From: Agapanthus africanus
Taxonomy: Eukaryota > Streptophyta > Magnoliopsida > Asparagales > Amaryllidaceae
DNA length: 64,000 bases
Reading direction: 5' to 3'
Assembly (NCBI GenBank): GCA_030015575.1
Contig: JASDDO010000026.1
Span: 189,621,739 to 189,685,738 of the forward strand
The notes under the pieces are model-generated. The model saw nothing but the letters and a program-made list of their open reading frames with translations, searched no databases and was not told where the DNA came from. Shown here one piece after another: positions 34,141-46,227 of the stretch; position 1 is the first letter of the stretch; each line of letters opens with the position of its first letter. The translations under genes were made by a program, and so were the position numbers.

Positions 34141-34337
34141 GTTTTAGTGGGCTCAGTCGACCAAATTTCTTCTGTAGTCTTAAAAAAGCCTGCATGATTT
34201 TCTAACGTACTAAAAATAATTTTTTGACCACTTTTAAATTTCGACAGAAACTTTGATAATGGAATTACGGTTTTGGAAATTTCGTTCGATCAATATTTTA
34301 AACATGTTAGAACAAGCTAGTGAGGTGTTAATGGCGT

Positions 34338-34349
34338 GGCACTGATACT
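34338..34349 (-). other. Element C primer-binding site (degenerate)
   Basis: GGCACTGATACT corresponds to GCTCTGATACCA in B, with several mismatches. It lies next to the LTR boundary TGTAAATC at 34351. Confidence 0.6.
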
Positions 34350-34350
34350 A

Positions 34351-36023
34351 TGTAAATCTACGATAGCGCCCTAGACGTCAATCCGAGGCTAAACGCGGAA
34401 CAAAAACTTTTATAAAACCGGCGCTAACACAGGCTTTCACCCGGATTGTACCGTTAACTCTAAACTAGCTAACTACAAAGAAGATAGAATGGCTATACCA
34501 ATCGATCCGTATCCTTTGGTCTTTAGCCACCATCCTTAGCTCCTCACGGCATCACCGATCTTGCTCGATCTCCGGTCTCCTCGTCGAAGTGGCACCACGT
34601 CAAGGAATCTTTTTACAGGCTCCCGCTTCAAAACCGAAGCAACTCGGACATGAAGTTTGCTAGCCGACATATCCAAGGTGAAGTAGAGAATGTGTATGAT
34701 TATTTTGTCTCATGAAATCCATTGATTTTCAACACATGAGATGGAATGGATGGAGCTTGAAGAAGAAGCCATTAATGGAAGTTATGAGCACAAAAATAAA
34801 ACTAGTGAAGAAGAAGAAGAGCTTGCTTATTGTATTGGGATGAAAATGTGAGAGCTCTTATTATAAACTCAAGACCAAGCCCCACTCCCAAGTGGCTGCC
34901 CTCTCTCTCCTCACACATCATTTCCACATAATAATAAATCAAAGAGATTAGATATGGAACAAAAAATAACACCATGAGTCATCAACAAAGCACATTCCAT
35001 ATTTAATGCTCTTGATCATGACTAGCACTCGCAATTTCCACCTAATAAACATTAATCCAAATGTTTAGAACAATAAATAGAATGGCATCTTCTAAAGTAA
35101 ACTCATGACGGATCATAAGAATACTCCTCACCTGTATATACATACTGGTATCCGTATTCCGACTGAATATGAATACTACGAGGCGAAAATAATCCAACAA
35201 TCTAATACTAGGATCCGGCTTAAACCAAAGCCCACTAGTTTGATCCGTCCGATCATGATCCGTGCACAAGTGCACGTATATGATCGAACCCTGCCATAAA
35301 ACCATACGATCTCTACAACGTTTCTCCCGAACTTGGGAAACTTTCTATGGGGGACTCTAAAAACTCGTCAATACGTTAGCAGTGGGTTTAACCATAAGCA
35401 CGTCAGTGGTACTAGCTGTACGTAACGGCTGCCCAGGTATTGTGTAAAAGGGAGGCCGACGAGCGAACTCATCTTGAAACCTTACTGGGCCTATTTGTGA
35501 CAATTTTCGTACAGTCTGGTCCGTTCGTCTATGAGTATCGCATATCGGGTCTAGGGGTTTGGTAAACGTCAGACCCCCAAAAGCGGTATAAGTCGTGTCG
35601 GAGTGTAGCCCAGAACAGCCTGAGACACTACTGGAATACCTACCAGTAAATCTCACTTGCCTTGTCCAAGGACTTAGTGTAATTGCTCTCCAGACACAGC
35701 GCGATCTCACCCCCAATACTGGGAGAGACAAATCCCCTGCCGATCCGCTCACTGCCTCTATATGGCTCGGGACTGTACCCAACTAAAACTTATTCGCACG
35801 ACTTCTTTGAGCCATGGTAGGGTAATAATCAAAGCACAGTGGAAACTCACACGAGACAAATGACGATCACAGGTCAATAGACTAACCTGTACACATGTCA
35901 TTAGGGAACTGCTATCTGACGATAGGTATAATACCAACTAGCATTTTCCCGGCGAGTCCGTCCGGTGTACACATAACCTAATGAGCACCTGTACACATCT
36001 TAGGTGAACCAACTGACACTAAT
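34351..36023 (-). repeat. Element C, 5' LTR (truncated by G2)
   Basis: This aligns with 26710-28611 from base 34494 on and stops at ...GACACTAAT, where G2 begins. The left LTR continues at this point with AGCTTGTGTGACC. The flank CTAAT (36019-36023) is the expected G2 TSD. Confidence 0.85.
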
Positions 36024-36368
36024 TGTAACATTTCAGAAAAATAAAATATTATTTTTGGGAATTTATATAATTAAATAATAAATATTACGAATATTTTAAT
36101 AATGCGGTAAAATTATATACCGATAAATTGGGGAATATTTGGAAAATTATAGAATTACTGAAATGAGGGTGTTTTATATGATTTAAGCAAATTACAATTT
36201 TCTTATGATTAATTATATTCCATTTTAATGCTAATCGCGATTAAATATCGCTAATCTTGCATTAATCCAGTTTTGTGCGCATGACATGCATTATGTCACA
36301 TTTACAAATACTTGTTACATTTTCTACCATGGTTTATTTCTTCATTCATGCATGATTTTAATTTTAAA

Positions 36369-36430
36369 TGAAAAGGAAAGAAAAGAAAAGAAAAGAAAAA
36401 GGAAAAAGATTAAACAATATGGTATGGGCA

Positions 36431-36461
<31 letters not shown>

Positions 36462-36466
36462 GAGGT
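36369..36466 (+). repeat. (AAAAG)n and (AG)n microsatellites in G2 LTR
   Basis: An AAAAG-type run lies at about 36369-36410 and an AG run at 36430-36466. Confidence 0.9.
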
Positions 36467-37445
36467 GAGGGGTCAACCTATGTCATGGTTCTTTGTTTCA
36501 TTCACCATCTTCATCTTTTCTTCATCATATCCCTCAACCATGGTTGCCCTCATTTCCCACCACCTCAAACCCCTCACAACTCCATCAAAAACTCATCAAA
36601 ACTCCATCTTCACTTCATTAAAAACATGCACAAGCTCCTCACAAGCACTTTGGACCAAGAAAGGATGGATTTTGAGCACTTGGGGCAACTCAAGAAAATT
36701 CTTTAGTTGCCAAATTAGGTAATTACATCATCAATAGTGTAGCAATTCATTTCCTTTATCACATATACATGTTTAGAAGTGATATTGTGTAGTTTAATGA
36801 ACTTAGAAAATTCCTAGAAGAGGGTTGTGGGATTCTTGAGTTGTGATGATATTTATGAGTGTATTAGTGACTAGAAACCCCCTTAGTGTCTAAAACCTGG
36901 ATCAAACAGATCCTGGACCAGGTAACTGGATTTAGATATCGGAATATCGGTTTGTGAATAAACAGATGGTGCAGGGAATCTGGAGTGACCCGAGACCAAT
37001 ACTAGAAAAGCAAACAACACAAATAACCTTGATGGACTACTAGGAGGCCACTCTGCAAGTTCGAGCCCAAGCAGAGATACCCAAACCGAGGAGGCCGGAT
37101 CTAGGAGGCTTGTGGCCGGCCACTCTGTAAAATTTGGTGCCCAGGTTTCTTCTGTAGGTCATATACACCCTATATATCACCCCAGTACTGTTTGTTTAGC
37201 CAAATTTCACTTCAACTAAATCTGGAGCAAGTTTCATTAGTTGTTGCTTTGTATTCCACAATGGTTATGAATTTAAGTTTTGATATTTGGGTTTGATATC
37301 GGTCACTTGATGTTTGTACGTCTATATCGAGTGTTATTTGGTTGATTTGCGGAAGTAGACCATAGGTTTTGACCTATGTGAGATTCGTGTGTAGTTTTGG
37401 TCATGAGTCGGATTTTAATGCGATACGATGTGTTATGATATGTAG

Positions 37446-37516
37446 GTACCCTCACGAGGAATTTGAGACGACAAGCAAGTGCATGGCGACATCGGCATCG
37501 GCAAGCGAAGATCAAT
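37446..37516 (+). other. Candidate LTR mini-exon, G2
   Basis: This 71-nt segment is bounded by TATGTAG| and |GTGAGTAG. It is the counterpart of 23672-23737 in G1 and of 43297-43372 in G3. Confidence 0.35.
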
Positions 37517-39267
37517 GTGAGTAGATATATCTACGGCGGGAGTCGGGTGGATGGCGTATAGTACCCCCGCAGTTTCGTAGTACAGCGTACAGTGTGTTAT
37601 AGCCATATATTTATATGTTATTATAAGATGTATACTTAGTTAGAAATGCTTTAGAGGACTTTGAATCAGTGTTAGCGTATTTTGAAGTTAATGCTATAGT
37701 TTAGTGTTAGTCGCGAAACCCTAGAATAAGGTTTACACTCACACATACACACACTCGCATGCATTTTACTTTCTGGTGCGTATATGGGGATATGTATATA
37801 TATACACACACATAGGTATGGGACTATATATATATATATATACATACACATACATGGATAGTGAGGATAATATATGATGTTTGGAGATGGGTCGATGTGA
37901 TTGGGCATGATGCCACGAGATCGGTGATGTGATTTGGTTCGTATTATGAGATACGACATGATATTATAGCGGGTCTTTGGGCAATGTGTTTCATACACAC
38001 GCATATATATATATATGTACTCGACGTAGATCGGTACCCTGCTCATGATATATGATGATAAGGATACTAGTTGAATAATGAGATAAATGTGATATTTGAC
38101 CCGTACCCAGATTTGGGATGTCGTACGATGGATTTACTATACGAGATGAATATTGATGATTGATCCGCACTCTTGACTCGAGGATGTCATATTATATATT
38201 GTATCGTATGGGATACTATTGAGGCGGGATCATCGACTATTATATATATATGTGTGTGTATATATATATTTATATATCGACTCAGACTTAGGTGGTTTTC
38301 CTTACCCTTTCGATTAGTCTATTAGTTTAGTCCTGTAGTTTACTTATAGATATTAGACTAGACTCGTGTCATACTTATTTCAAAACTAACGAATCGTGAG
38401 TATTTTAAAGACAGGCCAAGGGATTCTATGGATATTTCAAAGGTCGTACCTTTTCTTAAAAACACTGTAACCCTTATTTTCTAAACACCATGATTCGTGT
38501 TATTTCAAATGTCAAAACTGTATGACTCATATATAGAAATGTATATTCGTACATGTTACGTTATTATTCATGTTTTGCATATTCCTGCTGTTCGCATCAC
38601 ATCGCATGCTTATATTGTGTTTTCGTTAGTCATTATTAAAATCATGCTCTCAGGACACCAGCACCATTACCGATGATGCGTATGCTTCCCGTACACCTGC
38701 TTGCCTACTCACACACATCCTCATCGGTAATTGCCATGTCATGTACACTTTCGAGAATATTATCTAATTGAAATCGTTTGTTAGCTGATAGTTCCAATAT
38801 GTTATTGTTTCATATGCTGGTTCATTATTGCATTCAATATTGTGATATTTCTTGCATATTTATATATTCATTTGTTATGCAATATTATAAGGGCCAGTCC
38901 GGATTACCGGAGCCTAGTATTCATTATTATTGACTCTTCAGTTTTGGATTTCGGATTTCCATGAGATTTCTGGATTTGGAGAAACAGCAAGGGTTTTATA
39001 AACTGATTATCATATTAAAATGAAAGTTGCGGTTTTCTCATGTTATGATTTTAGATATGTCGACCATGAGTTTTCTTGGCTCTTGAGCGATATCATACAC
39101 CTGATTCGAGGAGGAGGAGGAACCGTCTGTGGGTGCATGGTAGACCCGGTGCGGTACCCCAGGGGCAAGATGGTCGCAGTAGATGGCGTTGAGCCGGCAG
39201 ATGAGCACTACTGACCGACAATTTTATTGTGACGCGCCGAATATCCGGAGGATACCGACGTGGTCTT

Positions 39268-39363
39268 GAGATTTGATGATACAGGCCAGTCCGGATAGCT
39301 GGAACCTGGGATATTGAGATTTGATGATACAGGCCAGTCCGGATTGCCGGAGCCTGAGATATT
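39268..39363 (+). repeat. 2 x 48-bp tandem repeat in G2 LTR
   Basis: Units 39268-39315 and 39316-39363 share GATGATACAGGCCAGTCCGG and are followed by GATATT hexamers. Related units occur in G3 (about 41540-41680), and a single related unit lies near 38890. Confidence 0.85.
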
Positions 39364-40355
39364 GAGATATTGAGATACATATTTTGTGTCGATACTTGAC
39401 ACTGATTCTCTGATGATTTCATTAATGATACTTAAATTTTTATACAGAAATCTTACTAAATTAAGAAAACAGTTTTCCCATTCATGTTGCATTCTATTTT
39501 CATTATATGGTATTCATACATCATATTCATGATATGTTGCTACCTGAGGCACTGACACGAGCACTTGGTATTACACTCATGTATAGATGTTACCCATGCC
39601 ATATTTTGATACTTCAGGCTATATCATTTTGAGGTTATTACTGATCGTATGACCTAGGATTGAGTCATACATGCGATTTTTGCACGGCGATATTCTCTAC
39701 TCACAAGTTGGCAACTCACCCCCGTTGTGCCATAGTTTCTTGCAGGTTTTGCCGTACAGGTTTCGTTGCGGCTTTGCTGGCACACTGTTCCTTTTCGGGT
39801 GATTGCTTTGGTAGGTGGAGTCACTTGCATCGTGACCACCATTGTACATTTATTTACTTCAGTTGTCTCTAGTAACTCCATCAACCCGACTTGTATTATT
39901 TTATATCCTTAGCAGACCAGTTGTATATTCTTTCAACCATAGAGTCGCGTGTTGTATTATTATGGTTTTCTTGATGATTTTGAGTTTCCTTTTGAGTTTT
40001 GATCCTCGCCTTTCGTCGTTGTATATTATATTGCTTGCGTGGTTGTGACCACCAATAGGCGAAGAGCTAGCTTCCGCTTGGGGATGCCTATATTCATATT
40101 ATGCATGTTGTACCCTTTTGGGGCCAGTATTGACAAAGGAAACTTTGCCAAAATTTTCAGAAAAGACTTGAGTTTTTAAAAATGCATACTTTGGGTTATG
40201 TTATTAAAAACACTTGCTTTAAAATAAGTTTTCTTCACTTCTTCTTTAAAATGGTTTAGATTTCTGGGATTTTTGGCTTACTTGAATTAGATGGGGTCCT
40301 ATAGACTTCATATGATAAAGTGCCAGTCACATGCCATTTCGGGTCATGACAAAGT

Positions 40356-40367
40356 TGGTATCAGAGC
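40356..40367 (+). other. G2 primer-binding site
   Basis: TGGTATCAGAGC lies four bases after the LTR end, complementary to initiator tRNA-Met, a type used by Tekay/Del chromoviruses among others. Confidence 0.85.
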
Positions 40368-40577
40368 GCTAGGTTAACCTTGGTTCGAGTCTATGTTTGA
40401 CTATATGGAGTCTAGGGCGTTTATATATATTCGGAACCTAGGCTTGACCTTACGGAACATAGACTTAGTCGAGGGGGTATTAGACCCGAACTTTCATTAT
40501 GTAGGTTAACCTTGGTTGATGGAGTAGGTGACTTAAGGAGAGTGACGTACCGTGTGTATGTTCCGCGGCATACTTAC
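40368..40577 (+). other. G2 leader fragment, cut by G3
   Basis: This is the first 210 bp of the internal region. It holds a 15-bp direct repeat AGGTTAACCTTGGTT (40371-40385 and 40503-40517). The last bases, CTTAC (40573-40577), are the expected G3 TSD. Confidence 0.7.
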
Positions 40578-42567
40578 TGTCACGACCCGAAAGTACCGAG
40601 CTTGACTGGCACTTAAATTACGAATGGTCTCGAGATGTACGTAATATAAGTAAAGCAAAACATAGAAATCAAAACCATGTAAAGTAATAGAGTGAATGAA
40701 AAACCAATTTTAAAGCAAGAAGTTTAACAACATAACTCAAAGTATGCATTTTTAAAATCTCAAGTCTTTTCTGAAAATTTCGGCAGTGTTTCCTTTGTAA
40801 ATACTGACCCCAAACGGGTGCAAACCTGATAAAGCATATATATCTTGAATAAAGGCATCCCCAGGCGGGAGCTAGCTCTTCGTCAATCGACGGTCACAAC
40901 TACGCAAGCAATGTAATATACAACGCCGAAGGGCGAGGATAAAAACTCAAAAGGAAACTCAAAATTAACATGAAAACCATAATAATACACGCGCGACTCT
41001 AAGGTCGAAATAATATCCAACTGGTCTCTAAGTCTGAAATAAATATACAAGTTGGTTGATGGAGTTTACTAGATATAACTGAATGTAAGTAAAGTACAAT
41101 GGGGGCCATGATGCAAGTGAACCCACCTACCAAAGCCATCACTCGCAAAGAAAGCAGTGTTCCAGCAAAGCCGTCAAAAAACCTGTACCGCAAAACCTGC
41201 AAGAAACTGTGGCACAACGGAGGTGAGTTGCCAACACGTGAGTAGAAAACATCAAAGAGCAGAAATCGAATGTATGACGCTATCCTCGGTCATATCAAGT
41301 AACATCCTCAAATAAAATCAAGATCCATCTACATATAAGTGCAATACCACGTGCTCGTGTCAGTGCCTCAGATAGCAACATATCAGATATATGATATATG
41401 AATGCATTAAGAATGAAAACATAATATATCATGAGTGAGACAACTGTTTTCTTTATTTAATGAGATTTCTGTATATATATAAATTGAGTATCATCAATGA
41501 ATCAATAGAGAAATCAGTGTCAAGCATCGACATAAAAAATAAATCTCAATATCTCAATATCTCAGGGTCCGGCTATCCAGACTAGCCTGTATCATTAAAT
41601 CTCAATATCTTAGTGTCTCAAATCTCAATATCTCAATACATCGGGCTCCGTCAGTCCGGATCGGCCCATATCATCAATCACCTGACCACGAACGGTATCC
41701 TCTGGATATCCGACGCTAGACGATCACCGGTAGGCAGTCTGCCCCTGCCGGGCTCATCGTCTACAACTCAAGCTTCTTGCCACGGGGTACCATACCGGGT
41801 CCACCATGTACCCGCACACGGTTTATCCAACTCCTCGAATCGGGTATCGAAAACCATCTCAGAACCGTGAAAACATCATGGTGGACAATACTCATCATAT
41901 CAAGGAAAACCGCATCTATCTCTTTAAAAAAAATTATCAGTTTATAAAACTTTCACATGCTGTCTCCAAATCCAGAAATCTCAAGAAGGATCCGAAATCA
42001 TCAAAATCATGATATCAATAAACAGTGAATACCGGCATAAATCTCCATAATACTGCATGACCAATGAATATATGAATGCATCTGATATCAAGCAATAAAT
42101 GCAATAGTTAAACTAGCATATGAAAGCTATAACATATTGCAACTATTAACTAGCAAGCTATGTCAATGAATAATATTCTCTAAAGTGTACGTGATATGGC
42201 AATTTCCGATCATGATGTGTGTGAGCCGGCAAGTAAGTATACGTGGAACGTACGTATCATCGGTAATGGTGCTGGTGTCCTGACAGCAGGGTTTCATAAT
42301 AATTACAGATAACATCTGTACAAGCATGTAATGCGATGAAACATCATGAATATACAGAAAGTGATGTAATAACAACAACACTAAAAAATATACCTATCCA
42401 ATATACGAGTCATACAGTTTGGTATTTAAATTACTCACAATTCTCGACATTTGAAAACTAGTATGACTCGAGCCCAGTCAAAGGGTAAGGAAATCCACCT
42501 AAGTCTGAGTCGATCTATATATATACCTAGTAGTCGGTGATCTCGCCTCAATAGTATCACGTACGAT

Positions 42568-42604
<37 letters not shown>

Positions 42605-44217
42605 CATTCTTGAGTCAAGAGTGCGGATCTAACATCATAACTATATCTTGTACGGTAAATCTATCGTACGGCATCCCAAATCTGGGTATGGGTCAAATAT
42701 CATATTTATCTCATTACTCATCTAGTATCCTTATCATCATATGTGATGAACTGGGGTACTGATCTAAGTCTTGTACAAACTGATACCATCAACAAATATA
42801 TGTGCGTGTGTCTGAAACACATCGCCTAAAGATCCGCTATACTATCATGTCGTATCTCCTAATACGAACCAAATCACAGCAACGATCTCATGGCACCATG
42901 CCCAATCCTCATCGACTCATTTCAAAATACTATATACTATCCTCATAAACCGAATATAAGTGTATGTATACACACACACACACATACACACACCCCCCCA
43001 ACGCATCTATATATACATATACATATAAACATATACACCCAAACCATATCCCATGTATCCACGTGTGTGTTTGACAACCTTACTCTAGGGTTCCCGACTA
43101 AGAACCTAACTAAATCACTTTCTCTAAATCTTGCTAACACTAACCCATGACCTTCTAAAGCCTTTCTTGCTAAGTGTTCAAATCTCTCAATAAAACATAA
43201 ATGTACATCTATATCACATCATATCATTTCTTACGACTTTGTGGGGGTGCTATACGCCATCCACCTGACTTCCCCCGTAAATATAAATCTACTCACCTTG
43301 ATCTTCGCTTGCCGATGCCGATGTCGCCACGTGCTTGCTCTTACTCATCATCCGAAGTCTACTTAAGGGTACCTACATATATACACATATAGCATCATAA
43401 ACAGAAATCTCGCACAAAACCAAAACAGTGCAAGCATCACACATAGGTTTAAACCTACGGCCTACACATGCAAGAAGAACCAATAACCCTCGACATCGAC
43501 ATACAAACGCCAATCGATCGAGACAAAATTAAATATCACAAGTACATGTCATTTAATAGTCACATTTCAAAACAGCAACTCAAGGAAATGGTTCCAGATT
43601 TTGTTTCAGGTGAAATTAGCCAATTTTGCATATGAAAAGGGTCTAATTTATAGCAAAATGAGCCATGGACCAAACACGGAGCATTTCCACTCAACCCAGG
43701 CCGTAAATTGTGGCCAAAAGGTGTAAATTTGCGGCCACAGTAAGGAATTGGGGTCCTGGGTTTTGGGTATAGGTTCTAGGTTGCCTGCACTGCTCTCAGT
43801 CTCTGTTAAATAATTTTCCATGTCCCCGAGTCACTCCAGATTCTTAAATACCATCACAATTCTCGCAAAATCTGATATCGGGGGATTTCTAAGTTCTCTA
43901 AATGGGGTTTTAGTCTATGGTTTAGCCCAAAATACAATCATTACAGGGGTTTAAGGTCACTATAAAGCCTTAATTGCACATTTGGGGTTCAATCAAACCC
44001 TAATCCTTTTCTAGAAATATTCTAGCATCACCATTTCTCACTCAAGCCACCTCTAAAATAAACTAGAATTTAATGAACCAACAAACTAAACTACAAGGAA
44101 GAAGATATACCTTATCTGCATCTCAAGAAAAACCCTAGCTTGTCCAAGGTCTTCAAAATCTAACTTTGCTTGGTCCATTGTATAGAGGATGAAGAGGAGA
44201 TAAACTTTAGTGAAGGG
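40578..44217 (-). repeat. G3 3' LTR, partial (gypsy/Tekay-like)
   Basis: This begins TGTCACGACCCGAAA, the complement of the LTR end, and is collinear with the complement of about 36640-40351. Element E interrupts it at 44218, about 0.6 kb short of its other end. Microsatellites lie at 42570-42602 (AT)n and 42961-42990 (AC)n. AAGGG (44213-44217) is the expected TSD of E. Confidence 0.8.
43297..43372 (-). other. Candidate LTR mini-exon, G3
   Basis: In element orientation it is bounded by TATGTAG| and AAG|GTGAGTAG. The text GCGACATCGGCATCGGCAAG is shared with G2. Confidence 0.35.
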
Positions 44218-46227
44218 TGTAGGGTTCCAAGGCACACTAATGAGGTCTCACAAGGCATCAACCATGCCAATTTCAAATTTTACAAGTGCCGAGAAACCCT
44301 AATACGGATTCGTTAACTAGAGATTAAGGCGATAACCGAACAAGTAAACAACTTTACTATGGGTGAACGGAAAATACAACCTTTGTAGATCCGGTCCTCC
44401 ACCTCCATAGCTCCGTGATGATGTCCCTTCGCTGCGATCATCGGATCTCGGACTCTAGTGTTGATTCCATCGGAGAAATGAACGGGCTAGGTCGTCGACT
44501 TCGATGCCGAAGATGATCTAAGTCGAGGCAACTCAAGATCAAGCTCCAACTTCACCAAGTCATGAAACTTGTGAAGATAACACCCTATACTACTTGGCAA
44601 GTGGTAGAGGATGAAGATATAGGAAGTGGGATCACTTTAGATTTGGATTTCTCACTCTTTTTCTCATTTCACCATTGTTGGTAGCAAGCTTCTTCATCTT
44701 GAAGAAGAAGAAGAAGAAGAAGAAGATGATGATATGATAAGTACATTAAAAATAGGAAATAAAATGATACTTATCATATTTACAACCATGGTTAAGTGTA
44801 GAGAATTAACTACGGTTTAGTTGAATGGTTAGGGTAAGGACATGAAGACAAAATGGTCACTTAGTCAAAGCTTCATAAAGCTTCAACAACAAAACAAACT
44901 AAGCCACCATTTCATTTTTGCCCAAAATGAATTAATGAATAAATAAATAAATGAATAAGTAAGTAAATCAAAACCCTAACCATTAACATAACCATGGTTT
45001 AATTCTTTACACAAACCCAAGATTGCATGTATCATGAAACATGATACAAACAAGTGCACAAAAGTATATCATATATACAACTTGTGTATTTCAAGTGAGA
45101 AAATCCATTTAAAGTGAACCAATACTAGTTAATGCAAACTAATATATCAAATATATAATTATGCATTAAATCATTAAATCAATACTTGATTTAACGATCC
45201 GGTCATATCGCATATAACCGACTAATATCCAATGTACCGGCTTATCGAATCAATTCTTGATTCAATAACTAGGTTATATCGCATACAACCAATCGATACA
45301 TTCATCGCGAGAATGGAATACGGTATCACATACACGCATTATTCTCGGTCCCGCACATATCTCATATGCGCTCCTATTTCGTTTCGCTTGAGCCAGGAAA
45401 CCTCTGTGTAGGACTTTAAAGACTCGTCAATACGCCGGCAGCAGGTGATGATCATATCAGACACCCACAAGCCGCAAGTCGTCTGCTAAACGTAACGGCC
45501 ACCTAGGTATTGAGCGATCAGAAGGTCGACGAGCAAGCCCGCTCACACTCCTGTGAATCCAACCAGTAACACTTACCGTACAGTCCGGTCTGATCGTCTG
45601 ATATGTCGCATATCTCGTCTAGGGGTGGTAAACGTCAGACCCCAATAACTCGATAAGTCGTGTCGATATGAGGTCTATGACAGTTCGAGAAACTACTGGT
45701 AACACTTACCAGTAAATCTCAGCAACCCTGGCCAGGGATTTCCGGTTATAGCCAATCGAACACAGCGCAACATCAACTCCCTATACCGGGAGAGACGAAT
45801 CCCGTCCTATCGCTCATTGCCTCCATGTGACTCGGGACTGTACCCAAAAACCACCGTTTTGCACGCCCACTTGGACGTGGTAAGGTGGAAATCAAAGCAC
45901 AGTGGGAATCACACAAGACTCTATGACGATCTCGAGTCAACAGACTACTTTATACCAGTGTCACCAGAGAACTGCCATCTGACGTAAGGTATAATACCAT
46001 CTGGGAGTTCTCGGCGAGTCCGTCCAGTGTACCCAGTCTCCACTGAGCACCCGTATATCATCTCTGATGTCAAACACCAATGGATATTGGATCATCCATC
46101 GCCCATCTGTATGGGTCGAGAAGGTATACGCTTGTCTACACTGGTATATCGATGCCCCGTCTCGATACACCCACGACTAGGGACCTTGAAGGATGTACTT
46201 ATAGACTACCATGTCCCCACTAGTATG
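44218..46227 (-). repeat. Element E, 3' LTR, first part (split by D)
   Basis: This is an A-family LTR in reverse orientation, starting TGTAGGGTTCC. It carries an expanded GAA run (44699-44722) compared with the 5' LTR of E (about 63004). Element D interrupts it after GTATG (46223-46227). The sequence resumes at 56395. Confidence 0.92.

Larger units (their letters stand above)
32066..34337 (-). other. Element C untranslated leader
   Basis: This holds the GC hairpin (34094-34140), a weakened CGTTAG block (about 33060-33175), paired CCGGTGAAGGGATCTCGG modules (about 32710-32770 and 32850-32905) and three TTGAC-type hairpins (32368-32559). The GNRA hairpin segment seen in A, B, D and E is missing. 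ORFs up to 178 codons here (32480-33016) match no copia protein and lie on leader repeats. Confidence 0.65.
36024..40351 (+). repeat. G2 5' LTR (4,328 bp; gypsy/Tekay-like)
   Basis: This long LTR runs from TGTAACATTTCAG to GGGTCATGACA and is followed within 5 bp by a Met-type PBS. It contains (AAAAG)n, (AG)n and (AT)/(GT) microsatellites, a candidate mini-exon (37446-37516) and a 2 x 48-bp repeat. It is closer to G3's LTR than to G1's. No coding sequence is credible; the ORFs at 36286-36722 read through microsatellites. Confidence 0.8.

Noticed and set aside
36286-36722. ORFs with Lys and Arg-Glu runs
   Set aside because: They read through (AAAAG)n and (AG)n microsatellites in the G2 LTR.
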